Positions 29,178 to 38,139 of a stretch of 64,000 nucleotides of DNA are shown here, in pieces (the first letter of the stretch is position 1; the number at the start of each line of letters is the position of its first letter). The translations under genes were made by a program, and so were the position numbers. The stretch is taken from contig NZ_QPJL01000001.1 of the NCBI RefSeq assembly GCF_003337565.1, positions 310,001-374,000 of the forward strand, read 5' to 3'. Under the pieces are notes generated by a model. That model searched no databases, had not been told where the DNA came from, and saw nothing but the letters and a program-made list of their open reading frames with translations. The DNA is from Paracoccus lutimaris. GTDB lineage: Bacteria > Pseudomonadota > Alphaproteobacteria > Rhodobacterales > Rhodobacteraceae.

Positions 29178-30845
29178 TCAGAACAGCCCCTGCACCTGCC
29201 CCTGCCCGTCCAGCCCGATGCGCAGGGCGGCGGGTTCGCGCGGCAGGCCCGGCATGGTCATGATCTCGCCGCAGATGGCGACGACGAAGCCCGCGCCGGC
29301 GGCAAGCCGCACCTCGCGCAGCGGGATCATGAAACCCTCGGGGGCGCCAAGCGCCTTCGGGTCGGCGGAAAAGGAATATTGGGTCTTGGCCATGCAGACC
29401 GGCAGATGGCCATAACCGGCCTTTTGCCAGGCCGCGAGCCGCTCGCAGACGCCCGGCGCCGCCTCGACATGGTCGGCGCGATAGATGCGCTTGCAGATCG
29501 TCTCGATCTTGTCCCAAAGCGGCATCTCATCGGGATAAAGCGGGGCGAAATTCGTATGCGTGGCGCTCATTTCGACGACGGCGCGGGCCAGATCCTCGGC
29601 CCCGGCGCCACCCTCGGCCCAATGCCGGCACAGCACCGCCCGGACACCATGCGTCCGGCAATAATCCTGCAGCGCCGCGATCTCGGCCTCGGTATCGGTG
29701 GTGAAATGGTTGATCGCCACCACGACCGGCAGGCCAAAGCCGCGCATGTTCTCGATATGGCGGCCCAGATTGGCACAGCCGGCCTGCAGGGCGGCGACGT
29801 TCTCGGCCCCCAGATCAGCGCGGGCGACGCCGCCGTTCATCTTGAGCGCGCGCACGGTCGCGACCAGCACCACCGCATCGGGCGACAGGCCGGCAAGCCG
29901 GCACTTGATGTCCAGAAACTTCTCGGCCCCCAGATCGGCACCGAAACCGGCCTCGGTCACGACGTAATCCGACAGCGCCAGCGCGGTGCGCGTGGCGGTT
30001 ACCGAATTGCAGCCATGGGCGATATTGGCGAAAGGCCCGCCATGGACCAGCGCCGGGTTGTTTTCCAGCGTCTGCACAAGGTTCGGCTGCAAGGCGTCGC
30101 GCAAGAGCACCGTCATCGCACCATCCGCGCCGATATCCCCGGCCGTCACCGGGGTCTTGTCAAAGGTCTCGGCAATGACGATGCGGCCCAGCCGCGCCTG
30201 CAGATCGGCCAGATCCGAGGCCAGACACAGGATCGCCATCACTTCGGAGGCGACGGTAATGTCAAAGCCGCTTTCGCGCGGATGGCCGTTCGCCGGCCCG
30301 CCAAGGCCGATCACCGCCTGCCGCAGCGCGCGGTCGTTCATGTCCATCACCCGCCGCCAGGTGATGCGGCGCGGGTCGATCCGCAGCGCGTTGCCCCAGT
30401 GGATATGGTTGTCGATCATCGCCGACAGCAGGTTATGGGCGCTGGTCACGGCGTGGAAATCGCCGGTGAAATGCAGGTTCATGTCCTCCATCGGCACGAT
30501 CTGCGCCATGCCGCCACCGGCCGCGCCCCCCTTCATGCCGAAATTCGGCCCCAGCGAGGCCTCGCGGATGCAGACGGTGGCGCGCTGGCCGATGCGGTTG
30601 AGCGCATCGCCAAGCCCGACGGTGGTGGTGGTCTTGCCCTCGCCCGCCGGGGTCGGGTTGATCGCGGTGACCAGCACCAGCTTGCCCTGCGGGCGCCCCG
30701 CCAGACCGGCGATGACCTCATGGGCGATCTTGGCCTTGTCATGGCCATAGGGCAGGATATCGGCATCGCTCAGGCCAAGGCGCGCGGCCACCTGGGCGAT
30801 GGGCAGCTTTCTGGCCTCGCGCGCGATCTCGATATCCGGTTTCAT
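29178..30845 (-). CDS. fhs: Formate--tetrahydrofolate ligase
   Basis: The 555-residue enzyme forms 10-formyl-tetrahydrofolate from formate and ATP, feeding one-carbon metabolism. The P-loop [12 protein letters not shown] spans residues 64-75; the [14 protein letters not shown] and [11 protein letters not shown] stretches are typical. The start at [20 protein letters not shown] matches the family, while the open frame upstream runs into the opgC region and is spurious. It leads fhs-nadD-dacB. Confidence 0.96.
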   Translation of the reverse strand: MKPDIEIAREARKLPIAQVAARLGLSDADILPYGHDKAKIAHEVIAGLAGRPQGKLVLVTAINPTPAGEGKTTTTVGLGDALNRIGQRATVCIREASLGPNFGMKGGAAGGGMAQIVPMEDMNLHFTGDFHAVTSAHNLLSAMIDNHIHWGNALRIDPRRITWRRVMDMNDRALRQAVIGLGGPANGHPRESGFDITVASEVMAILCLASDLADLQARLGRIVIAETFDKTPVTAGDIGADGAMTVLLRDALQPNLVQTLENNPALVHGGPFANIAHGCNSVTATRTALALSDYVVTEAGFGADLGAEKFLDIKCRLAGLSPDAVVLVATVRALKMNGGVARADLGAENVAALQAGCANLGRHIENMRGFGLPVVVAINHFTTDTEAEIAALQDYCRTHGVRAVLCRHWAEGGAGAEDLARAVVEMSATHTNFAPLYPDEMPLWDKIETICKRIYRADHVEAAPGVCERLAAWQKAGYGHLPVCMAKTQYSFSADPKALGAPEGFMIPLREVRLAAGAGFVVAICGEIMTMPGLPREPAALRIGLDGQGQVQGLF

Positions 30846-30889
30846 GTCCACTCCGTCATTTCCGGGCGCAGAATGACCGGCCCGGCGCC

Positions 30890-32023
30890 TCAGCGCCAGC
30901 CCAGTCGCTTGCGCAAAGCCCCGATCCAGATCTCGCGCCGCATCCAGGTCGCCGCCGCCGCCCAAAGCGCCACCATGACCCAGATGTCGATGCCGATGCG
31001 CACGAACAGGCCCGCCATGCCCTGCGGCGCGGTCATCTGCACCGCATCGCCCCAGATCGACAAAAGCACGCAGACCACGAATGAGAACAGCCCGCCGCGC
31101 CCGATCTCGGCCAGCGCCTCGCCCAGACGGGTCGCGGCCATCCAGGCAAAGGGCCGCGCCAGCGGCACCGCCACCATCCAGCTTGCGGCCAGAATGGCGA
31201 TCAGCCGCAGCCCGTCCAGCGGCCATTTGTCGATGGGACCGTGGATAAGCTTGAGAAAATCGCTGACCTCTTTCGCCGGGGCGCCGATCCGCCAGGCCAG
31301 CACAATGGCAAGGCTGAACAGCAGGATGCCGACCGAGGCCAGCGTGATCAGCCCGCGCCAGCGCAGCAGGACCGGCATGATCCGGCTGCGGAAAGCGCCC
31401 ATGGCGACACCGACAAAGAACAGAAGCTGCCAGCCAAAGGGATTGAACAACAGACCCGGCCCCGGGCGCTGGTTCGGCACCAGCGCGTTCAGCGGCTCGG
31501 CAAAGAACCAGATCGTGACCGAGACCGTCAGCGCCAGCAGCGGATAACGCAGAAGGAACGGCACGGTGACCGGCGCGGTGGCGATCAGCAGGACGTAAAG
31601 CGCCAGCACATCCATCAGGTTCGGCTGCATCCACATCAGCCCGACCGTGGCGAGATAGCCCAGCGGATGCTCGAAGATCCACTGCGAATACTGGAACCAG
31701 ACGGCGGTGTGGTTCATGTGCAGCGCAAACAGCAGCGCCGAAAACAGCGCGAGGATGACCGCGCCGATGACCAGCGCCAGCCAGACCTGGACCGCCCGCT
31801 TCAGAAAGCGCTTCTGCGCGGCAAAGCGGCCCTCCTTGGCCTCGACCTTGACCCAGACCATGCCGACCAGAAAGCCCGACAGCAGCACGAACAGCTCGGC
31901 CGCGTCAAAGACCGCGAAATTCGACAGCGTCACGTTGCGCAGCACCCCGATCGGCATATGGTCCAGCATGATGCAGACCAGCGCGTATCCGCGCAGCATA
32001 TCGAGCGCCGCGATGCGGTTCAT
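30890..32023 (-). CDS. opgC: OpgC succinyltransferase of periplasmic glucans
   Basis: The 377-residue inner-membrane protein adds succinyl groups to osmoregulated periplasmic glucans. It has the family start [46 protein letters not shown] and ten or so hydrophobic helices. It overlaps opgH by 4 bases and is the last gene of opgGHC. An OpgC of this type is established in Rhodobacter sphaeroides. Other acyltransferase-3-like proteins look similar, but the context makes OpgC the clear choice. Confidence 0.93.
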   Translation of the reverse strand: MNRIAALDMLRGYALVCIMLDHMPIGVLRNVTLSNFAVFDAAELFVLLSGFLVGMVWVKVEAKEGRFAAQKRFLKRAVQVWLALVIGAVILALFSALLFALHMNHTAVWFQYSQWIFEHPLGYLATVGLMWMQPNLMDVLALYVLLIATAPVTVPFLLRYPLLALTVSVTIWFFAEPLNALVPNQRPGPGLLFNPFGWQLLFFVGVAMGAFRSRIMPVLLRWRGLITLASVGILLFSLAIVLAWRIGAPAKEVSDFLKLIHGPIDKWPLDGLRLIAILAASWMVAVPLARPFAWMAATRLGEALAEIGRGGLFSFVVCVLLSIWGDAVQMTAPQGMAGLFVRIGIDIWVMVALWAAAATWMRREIWIGALRKRLGWR

Positions 32024-34188
32024 CGCGTCAGCTTCGCAAAGCTGTCGATCAGCGCGCGGCTTTCGACCAGCGCCAGCTTCTCGGGTGCCGACAGAAAGTC
32101 CAGCGCCTCGGCCTGGGTGGTGGCGCAGGCAAGTTTGGCCTCGGCGGCAATCGCATCCAGCCGCTTGGCTGCCGGCTCGGGCGAGGCTTCGGGCAACAGC
32201 GCCATGACGCGGGCGCGCAGGATCTCATCCCGGCCAAGCGCCGCGATCCCGTCCGCCGGCAGGTTCCCGGCGATGCGGAAGCCAAGCGCGTTGGCGGCGG
32301 TCAGGATTTCCGGCGGGTTGCGTTCCTCGGGGGTGACAAGCAGGCCCTGACGGCGCGCCCAGCGGCCAAAGACCGGGCTGGCCGACCAGCGCGAGGTCAG
32401 CGGCGACAGGATCAGCCCGGCCAGGATCGGCGACAGCCACACCAGCTGCCAGGGCGACAGCACCGCCAGCACCAGAAGCGTGGCCAGACCGGTGATGACA
32501 TGGATCGCATGGCGGCGCAGCACCACGCCCCAAGGCGGCATCTGCCCGGCGCGGACCTGCGCCTCCCAGCCGGAATCGCGACCGCCGAGGATCTCGAAGA
32601 TCTGCCGGGTCTGGATCAGCATCTGCACCGGCGCGATCAGCGTCGACAGCACGATCTCGAAGAGCGACGAGGTCAGAACCCGCACATTGCCGCCCGAATC
32701 CTTGGCCAGCGGCCGCAGCCAGGCCCGGAAAGTGGCGATGAATTTCGGCACCAGCAGGAAGGCCATGGCGGCGATGAACAGCCACAGCATCCGCACCGGA
32801 TCAAAGGTCGGCCAGTCCGGGAACAGCTGATAGGTCTGCGGGAAGTAATCCGGCCGCGACAGCAGCACATTGGCCGAAAGCGTCAACCCCACCAGGATCA
32901 TCGCCAGCCAGATCGGCGACATCAGGAAGCCCAGGATACCGACGATGAAATGCACCCGGCTGATCCAGGTGAAACCGCGCGAAAAGATCAGCCGCGCATG
33001 CTGCAGGTTGCCCTGCGCCCAGCGGCGTTCGCGCACGGCCATGTCCAGAAGCGAGGGCGGGCTGCCCTCGAAGCTCTGGCGCAGGTCGTGATCCAGCCGC
33101 ACCTTCCAGCCGGCACGGCGCAAAAGCGCGGCCTCGACGAAATCATGGCTGAGAATGGCGCCGCCAAAGGGCGGCTTTCCGGGCAGTTCCGGCAGGCCGC
33201 AGCATTGCGCGAAGGCGCTGACCCGGATGATGGCGTTATGGCCCCAGAAGTTGCCGCTGTCGCCCGACCAGGCAGCAACGCCACGGGCAATGGCCGGGCC
33301 ATAGATGCGGCCGGCGAATTGCGTCAGCCGGGCAAAGATGGTCTGGCCGCCGACCAGCATCGGCATGGTCTGGATCAGTCCGATCGCCGGATCGGCATTC
33401 ATCCGCGCCGACAGCGCCTTGATGGTGGCGGCGCCGACCATGCTGTCGGCATCCAGCACCACCATCTGGTCATAGCGCCCGCCCCAGCGGCGCACGAAAT
33501 CGGCGACGTTGCCGGCCTTGCGGCCGCGATTGTCGCGCCGGCGGCGATACCAGACCGGCACCGGCGAAATATCCCGCAAGCGGCTCAGCGCCGCCATCTC
33601 GCGCAGCACCGCATCTGGCTTGCGGCTGTCCGAGATGACGAAGATCTCGGCCCGCTCGCCCAGCCCCACGCGGTAAAGGTCGCGCGCCAGCGCCGCCAGG
33701 AGGCCCGCCGTGACCGCCGAATCCTCGTTATAGACCGGCATGACCACGGCGATGCGCGCCGCGTTCGCCCCTGTCGGCGTGATCAGCCGCCGCGCAAACA
33801 GCCCGGCGATCATCGAGCAGAACGAAAATCCGACCCAGGTGAAGGTCAGCGCGAACAGCACCAGCAGCACCATCTGCAGGAAGGTCATCCGCGCACCGAA
33901 GGCAAGCACCATCTGGCTCCAGCCGATCCAGCCGATCAGACCGGCGCCGCCAAAGGCCAGGACCCGCGCGGCGATGGTGCTCAGCCGCGGCAGGCCGGCA
34001 TCAGGCCCATGGGGCGGACGGCCGCGCAACTCCTGCACGGGCATCTCCAGCGGCGCCTCGGGGGGCGTTCCGGCGCTTTCGGCGGAAAGCGGCACAGTAT
34101 CGTCCCAGCCCTCATCGGCCGAAAGCGGCAAATCCACGGCGACCATGACGGCATCCGGATTGTTTTCGATCGCACTCACCTCGGTCAC
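32020..34188 (-). CDS. opgH: Glucans biosynthesis glucosyltransferase OpgH
   Basis: The 722-residue membrane glucosyltransferase builds the glucan backbone from UDP-glucose. A family-2 catalytic domain begins at VVMPVYNED (149-156); D246-A-D248 and the RERRWAQGN motif (386-394) are in place, with membrane segments before and after. The N-terminal 70 residues are disordered and rich in acidic residues and Pro, shorter than the enteric extension. Overlaps of 4 bases with opgG and opgC indicate coupled translation. Confidence 0.96.
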   Translation of the reverse strand: MTEVSAIENNPDAVMVAVDLPLSADEGWDDTVPLSAESAGTPPEAPLEMPVQELRGRPPHGPDAGLPRLSTIAARVLAFGGAGLIGWIGWSQMVLAFGARMTFLQMVLLVLFALTFTWVGFSFCSMIAGLFARRLITPTGANAARIAVVMPVYNEDSAVTAGLLAALARDLYRVGLGERAEIFVISDSRKPDAVLREMAALSRLRDISPVPVWYRRRRDNRGRKAGNVADFVRRWGGRYDQMVVLDADSMVGAATIKALSARMNADPAIGLIQTMPMLVGGQTIFARLTQFAGRIYGPAIARGVAAWSGDSGNFWGHNAIIRVSAFAQCCGLPELPGKPPFGGAILSHDFVEAALLRRAGWKVRLDHDLRQSFEGSPPSLLDMAVRERRWAQGNLQHARLIFSRGFTWISRVHFIVGILGFLMSPIWLAMILVGLTLSANVLLSRPDYFPQTYQLFPDWPTFDPVRMLWLFIAAMAFLLVPKFIATFRAWLRPLAKDSGGNVRVLTSSLFEIVLSTLIAPVQMLIQTRQIFEILGGRDSGWEAQVRAGQMPPWGVVLRRHAIHVITGLATLLVLAVLSPWQLVWLSPILAGLILSPLTSRWSASPVFGRWARRQGLLVTPEERNPPEILTAANALGFRIAGNLPADGIAALGRDEILRARVMALLPEASPEPAAKRLDAIAAEAKLACATTQAEALDFLSAPEKLALVESRALIDSFAKLTR

Positions 34189-35765
34189 TCACGGGTCCAG
34201 CGGGCAATCCAGGTCTCGCTCAGCGGACCGTCGGGTCCGTTCAGCACCGCCGAGATATCGGCAAGCTGGGCGCCCTCGGGCAGGTATTCGATCGCCAGCC
34301 GCATGCGGCGCTGCTCGGGCAGGCGCAGCAGATAGCTGTGGCCGATGCGTCCGGCCGAGGCCCAGATATGGGGCACCGGATCCTCGGCGCCGAACAGGCC
34401 CAGATCGAAATCGACGATGAAGGTGCGCGAGGCCGGGTTGTTGATCGCCATGCCCGACATGGTTTCAACCACGCGGGAAATCGGAGCACTGTCAGGGATT
34501 TCAGCCGAGAAGCTCATGACATAGTTGAAGTCGTAACGCTCACCCGCCAGCAGCGTGTCGGCGGGCAGCCAATACGAGACGATATTGTCGTTGAACTCGT
34601 TCTCGACCGGGATCTCGATCAGGTTGACGGTGCCCTTGCCCCAATTACCCTGCGGCGCGATCCAGACCGAGGGCCGCATCTCATAGCGCGCCTCGGCATC
34701 CTTGTAGCTTTCAAAGTCGCGGGCGCGCTGCGCCAGACCGAACCCCAGCGGGTTCTCGTCCACAAAGGCCGAGGTCTGCAGCGTCGAATGCCCCGACAGC
34801 ACCCGCCACAGCCGTTCCTCCTTGCCGGTCAGCATCTGCAAGCCGTCGCTGTCATGCACCGCCGGGCGGTAATCATCGACGCGCGAGCGGTCGGTCGGCC
34901 CGAACCAGTACATCGAGGTCAGCGGCGCAACGCCCGCATTCTTCATGTCATTGCGCGGGAACAGCGCGACGCGGGTGTCAAAGACCGTCTCGGCGCCCGC
35001 TGTGATGCGGAATTCGAACGCGCCCGAGACCGAGCGGCTGTCCAGCAGCGCATAGATCAGCACCGAGCGTTCGCGCGGTCCCGGCTTGGTGATCCAGAAG
35101 TCCCGGAACATCGGGAATTCCTCGCCCTCGGGGCTGCCGGTGCCGATGGCCAGACCGCGCGCCGAAAGCCCGTAAAGCGTGCCGCGCGCGACGGCGCGGA
35201 AATAGCTCGCGCCCTGAAACACCGCGACCTCGTCCATGACATCGGGACGGTTCAGCGGCGCGCGGATGCGGAAACCCGACCAGCCCATGTCGCCCAGCGT
35301 CTCGTAATCGACGCCATCGGGATATTGCGCCGGGTCGAAATCGAACATGCGCGGATCGAACTTGATCGGGATGACGACGCCATTCTCGACCAGGTTGATG
35401 CCCACCGGCTCATGGAAGATCGAGCCGGGCGGCAGCAGGTCCAGCGCGAAATCGCCCCCAGCCCAGGGGTCGCGGTCGCGGCGGAAACGGATGCCGCGAT
35501 ACTGGTCATAGGTCAGATTGCCAAAGGTGCCGATCAGTTCGGCATCGCGATACTTGAACGGATTTGCCGCCATTTCACGGGCGATCTCGGCGACATCCTC
35601 GAATCCGAAGGGTTTCGGGGCTACGGGCTCGGAGGTGTCGACACCGGCTTCGGGCGCAGCGGTCGCAGGGGTTTCCTGCGCCAGGGCGCTGCCCAGCGAG
35701 GCCGAAAGAGCACTGACGGCCGTCATGGCGGCCCCGGCTGAAATGACAAAATCACGACGATGCAT
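34185..35765 (-). CDS. opgG: Glucan biosynthesis periplasmic protein OpgG
   Basis: The 526-residue periplasmic protein is needed for backbone synthesis or branching of osmoregulated glucans. The N-terminus (MHRRDFVISAGAAMTAVSAL) is a twin-arginine-like signal peptide with cleavage near ALAQE. Family regions include GIRFRRDRDPWAGGDFALDLL, MYWFGPTDRSRVDDYRPAVHDSDGL and GKGTVNLIEIP. It starts the opgGHC operon; the leader holds a small hairpin. Confidence 0.95.
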   Translation of the reverse strand: MHRRDFVISAGAAMTAVSALSASLGSALAQETPATAAPEAGVDTSEPVAPKPFGFEDVAEIAREMAANPFKYRDAELIGTFGNLTYDQYRGIRFRRDRDPWAGGDFALDLLPPGSIFHEPVGINLVENGVVIPIKFDPRMFDFDPAQYPDGVDYETLGDMGWSGFRIRAPLNRPDVMDEVAVFQGASYFRAVARGTLYGLSARGLAIGTGSPEGEEFPMFRDFWITKPGPRERSVLIYALLDSRSVSGAFEFRITAGAETVFDTRVALFPRNDMKNAGVAPLTSMYWFGPTDRSRVDDYRPAVHDSDGLQMLTGKEERLWRVLSGHSTLQTSAFVDENPLGFGLAQRARDFESYKDAEARYEMRPSVWIAPQGNWGKGTVNLIEIPVENEFNDNIVSYWLPADTLLAGERYDFNYVMSFSAEIPDSAPISRVVETMSGMAINNPASRTFIVDFDLGLFGAEDPVPHIWASAGRIGHSYLLRLPEQRRMRLAIEYLPEGAQLADISAVLNGPDGPLSETWIARWTRE

Positions 35766-35782
35766 CGGCCCACCTATTAGCA

Positions 35783-35798
35783 GGGGTCTGAAGACCCC
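35783..35798 (-). other. Hairpin in the opgG leader
   Basis: GGGGTC and GACCCC form a 6-bp stem closed by a TGAA tetraloop 18 bases before the opgG start. It could influence translation of the operon. Confidence 0.45.
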
Positions 35799-35898
35799 GG
35801 TTTTCCGTGGGATTTCGCATTGCAGGACGTCTCAGGCAAGCCTTTTCGCCACAAAAGGGCAGTCTCTTGCCGAGAGCTGTGGACAAGTCGGCACGGTT

Positions 35899-35929
35899 TG
35901 GCCGCGCGAATGCGGATTTCGCGCGGCCA
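35899..35929 (-). terminator. Perfect 12-bp hairpin beyond the His/Asp-rich gene
   Basis: TGGCCGCGCGAA and TTCGCGCGGCCA enclose a 7-base loop 21 bases past the stop of the minus-strand gene. No T-run follows on that strand; on the plus strand GGGGTTTTG is close by. Confidence 0.6.
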
Positions 35930-35949
35930 GACGGGGTTTTGTTGAGCAA

Positions 35950-36939
35950 TCAGCGATTGATTTCGCGCAGCACTTCGCCTTGCGGATCCAGCTCGACCGC
36001 GACCGGCTCACCCTCGGGGTTGGTGGCCATGGCCAGAACGCGCGGGCCGTTCTGGGTGATTTCACCGATTCCGCTATAGCCGGCCTCGGTCAAGGCCATG
36101 CGCATCTCGCCCGGATCGACACTCAGCGGCGTGGCCGCGCCCTGACGCATCTCGCCGTCAACCGGCGGCATCGGCGCGGCGCCCTGCTGGTCAGGCGCGG
36201 GCGGCGGCGGAGGCATGTCGCCGGGCGGAGGCATGTCCGGCGGCGGCATGTCGCCCGGAGGCGGTCCCCGGCGCCCCTCGCGTTTCCCGTCATGGTCATC
36301 GTGATCTTCCCAGTCACGGTTGCCGTCATGCGTTGCGCCATGCCTGTCATGCCTGCCGTGATCGTCGTCATGGCCGCCCTTGTGCCAGCGATGACCATGC
36401 TTGCCATCCCGACCCCGGCCACGATCCTTGCCCAGTTCCATCTCGCCATCGCCGCGGCCAAAGCGGATCAGCGTGCCGTCCTGTGCGAAGGCCGCGCGCA
36501 CTTCGCTGCCCTGCGCGTCCGTGCCGGCCAGCATCACCCCGCGCTCATCGGTAAAGACGGCACCCAGCTTGTCGATCTGGGCATAGACGCCATTGTCGCG
36601 CACCGCCTGCGGCACCAGTTTGTCGACCAGCGATTGCGGCAGCACGGCCGCATCGTCTTGCATGCGCAGGCCGCGCAGGGTGCCGTCCTCGGCCAGCATG
36701 GCGCCGATCTTCGCGCCATCGGGCAGCGTGGCCTGGATGCGGGTGCCGCCGCGCCACAATTCGTCTCGGCTTACATCGGTCAGGCCGGCATCCTGCAAGA
36801 TCTGCGGCAGCGCCACGGTTGGCGCGGGCGTCGAGGCCGCCGGAGGGGGAACCGGCGCGCCATCCTGCGCCATAGCCCTTGCGCCCATCACCGCCAGCAA
36901 TGCCGTCAGTGCGATCGAGGTGGTCAGTTTTCTGCTCAT
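35950..36939 (-). CDS. Periplasmic His/Asp-rich protein with PepSY-like modules
   Basis: I do not recognise a named family. The 329-residue protein has a signal peptide (cleavage near residue 24), two small alpha/beta modules at about 43-95 and 98-160 with the DGTLRGL / DGTLIRF turns, a stretch at 178-220 with ten His and many Asp, a Pro/Met-rich linker (225-265) and a third module at 272-329 (TEAGYSGIGEI, EVLREINR). The modules resemble PepSY domains. The His/Asp stretch could bind divalent metals. It is divergent from a PepSY / response regulator / kinase operon and beside opgGHC, so a periplasmic modulator of that kinase is a reasonable but untested idea. Confidence 0.75.
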   Translation of the reverse strand: MSRKLTTSIALTALLAVMGARAMAQDGAPVPPPAASTPAPTVALPQILQDAGLTDVSRDELWRGGTRIQATLPDGAKIGAMLAEDGTLRGLRMQDDAAVLPQSLVDKLVPQAVRDNGVYAQIDKLGAVFTDERGVMLAGTDAQGSEVRAAFAQDGTLIRFGRGDGEMELGKDRGRGRDGKHGHRWHKGGHDDDHGRHDRHGATHDGNRDWEDHDDHDGKREGRRGPPPGDMPPPDMPPPGDMPPPPPAPDQQGAAPMPPVDGEMRQGAATPLSVDPGEMRMALTEAGYSGIGEITQNGPRVLAMATNPEGEPVAVELDPQGEVLREINR

Positions 36940-37028
36940 TTCTGGTTCCTTCCAAACTCGGGGACTGGTTCGGTGCCCCTTCCGAATCGGGAAATACCCC
37001 GGCCTCTACCAACCAAAGGCCAACAGTC

Positions 37029-37045
37029 CGTTTGGCATTCGTTTG
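37029..37045 (+). promoter_or_regulatory. PhoP-box-like direct repeat before the PepSY / two-component operon
   Basis: CGTTTG is repeated with a 5-base spacer (CGTTTG-GCATT-CGTTTG), the 11-base period bound by OmpR/PhoP-type regulators. A -10-like TTAGAT lies at 37057-37062, 11 bases after the repeat, which is the spacing of regulator-dependent promoters of this class. Confidence 0.6.
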
Positions 37046-37069
37046 GATTTGCCGCATTAGATAGGCACG

Positions 37070-37480
37070 ATGACCCGTCTCTGCACGCCCCTGATCGCGC
37101 TTTGCGCAGCACTGGCCCTGCCGGCAGCCCTGCCGGCGGCGGCAGGGCCGCGCGATGGCGGGGCAGAGTTCCCGGACGATCCCGGGCATGGCTGGGCGCC
37201 CGAATTCGACAGGCTTGACGACAACGAATATCGCCTGATCCCGCTGCGGCGCGCGATCGAGATCGCCAGCGCCCGCTTTGAGGGCCGCATCATCGCCGCC
37301 CGCCTGACCGGCCCCACCCCGCATGAGCGAGATCGCGGCGTGGCGCTGGTCCATGAGCTGCGGATGCTGACGCCCGCGCGCGACGTGCTGCGCATCCGCA
37401 TCGACGCGCGCAGCGGCGCTTTTCTCGAGGTTGCCGGTGCCGGGCTGACCAAGGCGCGGCGGAAAGGACATGACCGATGA
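37070..37480 (+). CDS. Small periplasmic PepSY-domain protein
   Basis: The 136-residue protein has a signal peptide with cleavage near residue 25 and one PepSY-like domain (PLRRAIEIASARFEGRIIAARL, then LRIRIDARSGAFLEVAGAG). It overlaps the response regulator by 4 bases, so it is part of the same operon. A small periplasmic protein is encoded with the feuPQ system of Sinorhizobium and dampens it; this protein may act likewise, but that comparison is by position and fold type only. Only a weak TAGG element precedes the ATG, and the -10 lies very close, so the leader is short. Confidence 0.82.
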   Translation: MTRLCTPLIALCAALALPAALPAAAGPRDGGAEFPDDPGHGWAPEFDRLDDNEYRLIPLRRAIEIASARFEGRIIAARLTGPTPHERDRGVALVHELRMLTPARDVLRIRIDARSGAFLEVAGAGLTKARRKGHDR

Positions 37481-38139
37481 AATGCCTGATCGTCGAGGAT
37501 GACCCCGCGCTGGCCGGGCAACTGGCCGGCGCCATGCGCGACGGCGGCTTTGCCTGCGATATCGCCCATGATGGCACCGAAGGCGAGTTTCTGGGCGCGA
37601 CCGAAAGCTATGATCTGGCGGTGCTGGATCTGGGCCTGCCCGGTCTGCCCGGCATCGAGGTGCTGACCCGCTGGCGGCAGGGCGGCGTGACCATGCCGGT
37701 CCTGATCCTGACCGCGCGCGGCGACTGGACCGACAAGGTGGCAGGGTTCCGCGCCGGGGCCGACGATTATGCGGTCAAACCCTTCCGGCTCGAGGAGGTG
37801 GTGATCCGCGCCCAGACGCTGGTGCGCCGCGCCGCCGGTCACGCGCAGGCCGTCATCAAGGCCGGGCCGCTGCAGCTGGACAGCCAGCTGGGCGTCATCA
37901 CCCGCAACGGTCTGGCGCTGAAGCTGACCAGCTTCGAGACCCGGATCCTGTCATACCTGATTCACCACCAGAACCGCATCGTCAGCCGCACGGAACTGTC
38001 CGAGCATCTTTACGACGCCGCCGCCGACCGCGATTTCAAATCGATCGAGGTGGTGATCGGCCGCCTGCGCAAGAAGATCGGCGAGGGTCTGATCGAGACC
38101 CGCCGCGGCGAGGGTTACGTCCTGCGGAGCGCGTCTTGA
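37477..38139 (+). CDS. OmpR/PhoB-type response regulator (FeuP/PhoP-like)
   Basis: The 220-residue regulator has a receiver domain with phosphoacceptor D51 (LAVLDLGLPG) and the T/K switch residues in LTARG and VKPF, then a winged-helix DNA-binding domain from about residue 125 (LTSFETRILSYLIHH, IEVVIGRLRKKIG, GEGYVLR). It overlaps the PepSY gene and the kinase gene by 4 bases each. A PhoP-box-like repeat in front of the operon suggests autoregulation, and opgGHC is a plausible target by linkage. Confidence 0.93.
   Translation: MKCLIVEDDPALAGQLAGAMRDGGFACDIAHDGTEGEFLGATESYDLAVLDLGLPGLPGIEVLTRWRQGGVTMPVLILTARGDWTDKVAGFRAGADDYAVKPFRLEEVVIRAQTLVRRAAGHAQAVIKAGPLQLDSQLGVITRNGLALKLTSFETRILSYLIHHQNRIVSRTELSEHLYDAAADRDFKSIEVVIGRLRKKIGEGLIETRRGEGYVLRSAS

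Noticed and set aside
28488..31547. A plus-strand open frame of over 1000 codons across dacB, nadD, fhs and opgC
   Set aside because: It is antisense to four well-supported genes, and its translation is rich in Arg, His, Gln and Asp without family motifs, as expected for the opposite strand of GC-rich genes.
30846..31682. An upstream extension of the fhs frame by about 280 codons
   Set aside because: The extension overlaps opgC in another frame, has no matching domain, and fhs has a normal length from the ATG at 30845.
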